Positions 6,257 to 6,870 of a stretch of 6,870 nucleotides of DNA are shown one piece after another. Under the pieces are notes generated by a model that did not search any database, was not told the origin of the DNA, and saw only the letters and a program-made list of their open reading frames with translations. The translations under genes were made by a program, and so were the position numbers. The stretch lies in assembly GCA_023393155.1 (NCBI GenBank), contig JAEWML010000212.1:1-6870 (forward strand), in the 5' to 3' direction. Position 1 is the stretch's first letter. The number at the start of each line of letters is the position of its first letter. The DNA is from Bacillota bacterium (GTDB lineage: Bacteria; Bacillota; Clostridia; Oscillospirales; Oscillospiraceae).

Positions 6257-6870
6257 ATGACGGTCATTAAAAAGGCGGGCTTTTCACTGCGGCTGCTGCT
6301 GTTTCTGGCTGTGCTGGCCGGGGCGTTCGGGCTGGTATGGCAAGCCAACGCCGCGCCCTTCGAGGACGGCCCGGCGGAGATATTCTTCCTCTCCACCCAA
6401 AACGAAGCCAACTGCACCCTGATTCGTCAGGGAAACGCGGTGATTCTGGTGGATACGGGGGAGGCTGTGGATGGGCCTGCCATTGTGGAATTCCTGCGGG
6501 AAAAGGACGTTTCCTGCATTGACTATCTGATCTTGACCCACCCCGATCAGGACCACATCGGCGGCGCGCCCGCCGTGCTGGCGGAATTTTCCGTGGGCAC
6601 TGTGATTCAGCCCTATTATTCCAAGGAAAATGACAAGGCCGGGGCGCTGGAAGATACGTTTTCAGAGCTTGGCATCAAGCCTCTGTATCCCACGCGGCCC
6701 CGCAGTTTCACCTGCGGCAGCCTGCGGATGACCGTCTATCCGCCGCTGGAGCGGCAATACCGCAAGGACAACAACTATTCTCTGGCGGTGCTGGTGCGCC
6801 ACGGGGAAATCAACATGCTGTTCCCGGGAGACGCGGAGGAAAAGCGCTTGGGAGAGCTGCTGCGCGTCCA
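6257..6870 (+). CDS. Secreted metallo-beta-lactamase-fold protein, ComEC C-terminal type (partial, 3' end missing)
   Basis: The first 204 codons of a gene that runs off the right edge. The N-terminus (VIKKAGFSLRLLLFLAVLAGAFGLV) is a typical export signal, with a plausible cleavage site at ANA-A (about residue 33). Then comes an MBL fold: a VDTG turn (65-68), the metal-binding HPDQDH (95-100) in a LTHPDQDHIGG context, a NNYSLAVLV strand, and FPGDAEE (189-195, Asp192 as likely metal ligand). The HxDxDH form and the N-x-x-S-L strand are typical of the MBL domain at the C-terminus of ComEC and of its free-standing relatives, which are proposed or shown to be metal-dependent nucleases/phosphodiesterases. 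No ComEC channel domain precedes it here. Its substrate is unknown. It may be a separate transcription unit or the last gene of the operon; no clear terminator separates them. Confidence 0.85.
   Translation, partial: MTVIKKAGFSLRLLLFLAVLAGAFGLVWQANAAPFEDGPAEIFFLSTQNEANCTLIRQGNAVILVDTGEAVDGPAIVEFLREKDVSCIDYLILTHPDQDHIGGAPAVLAEFSVGTVIQPYYSKENDKAGALEDTFSELGIKPLYPTRPRSFTCGSLRMTVYPPLERQYRKDNNYSLAVLVRHGEINMLFPGDAEEKRLGELLRV

Overview
The window reads as a GC-rich low-copy chromosomal segment from an anaerobic Firmicute, most likely a member of the Oscillospiraceae/Ruminococcaceae (Clostridia). The pointers are strong purine-rich Shine-Dalgarno sequences, a sigma-A type promoter, a SufU-type Fe-S scaffold next door, and a VTC / DUF4956 / CotH gene trio of the kind seen in Clostridia. 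The taxonomy is inferred from style and content; no rRNA or species marker is present. All genes lie on the + strand. No mobile element, CRISPR array, tRNA or rRNA was seen.

Layout. (1) Positions 2-166 hold the C-terminus of a SufU/NifU-like Fe-S scaffold, closed by a strong intrinsic terminator (227-260). (2) A clear promoter (314-342) and a structured mRNA leader (about 349-425) introduce a new operon. (3) Five consecutive genes follow: a VTC-family polyphosphate polymerase domain protein (426-1127), a DUF4956 membrane protein (1184-1864), a doubly membrane-anchored CotH-family kinase-like protein (1873-3450), an MBOAT-family O-acyltransferase (3461-4858), and a membrane-anchored protein resembling the SGNH/DHHW (AlgJ/AlgX-like) partner of MBOAT enzymes (4907-6133). 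Gaps are 8-56 bp and I see no internal terminator, so I read them as one transcript. (4) After a 123-bp AT-rich spacer with a weak possible promoter comes the 5' part of a secreted metallo-beta-lactamase-fold protein of ComEC-C-terminal type (6257 to the window end).

How the genes may work together (inference): the first three genes form a recurrent set combining a CYTH/VTC-type phosphate-polymer domain, a small integral membrane protein, and a Fam20C-like kinase fold facing outside. Here they are joined to an acyl-export module that normally O-acetylates a surface polysaccharide. The whole looks like a cell-surface polymer decoration system. Its most unusual trait is that both acylation genes depart from the usual active-site motifs: the MBOAT carries Glu287 where the RWH-type His is expected (the WHG His326 is kept), and its partner has DVNW in place of DxHW and DEN in place of the nucleophile-serine motif. 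The operon leader can also form two mutually exclusive RNA helices, one of which covers the ribosome binding site of the first gene.
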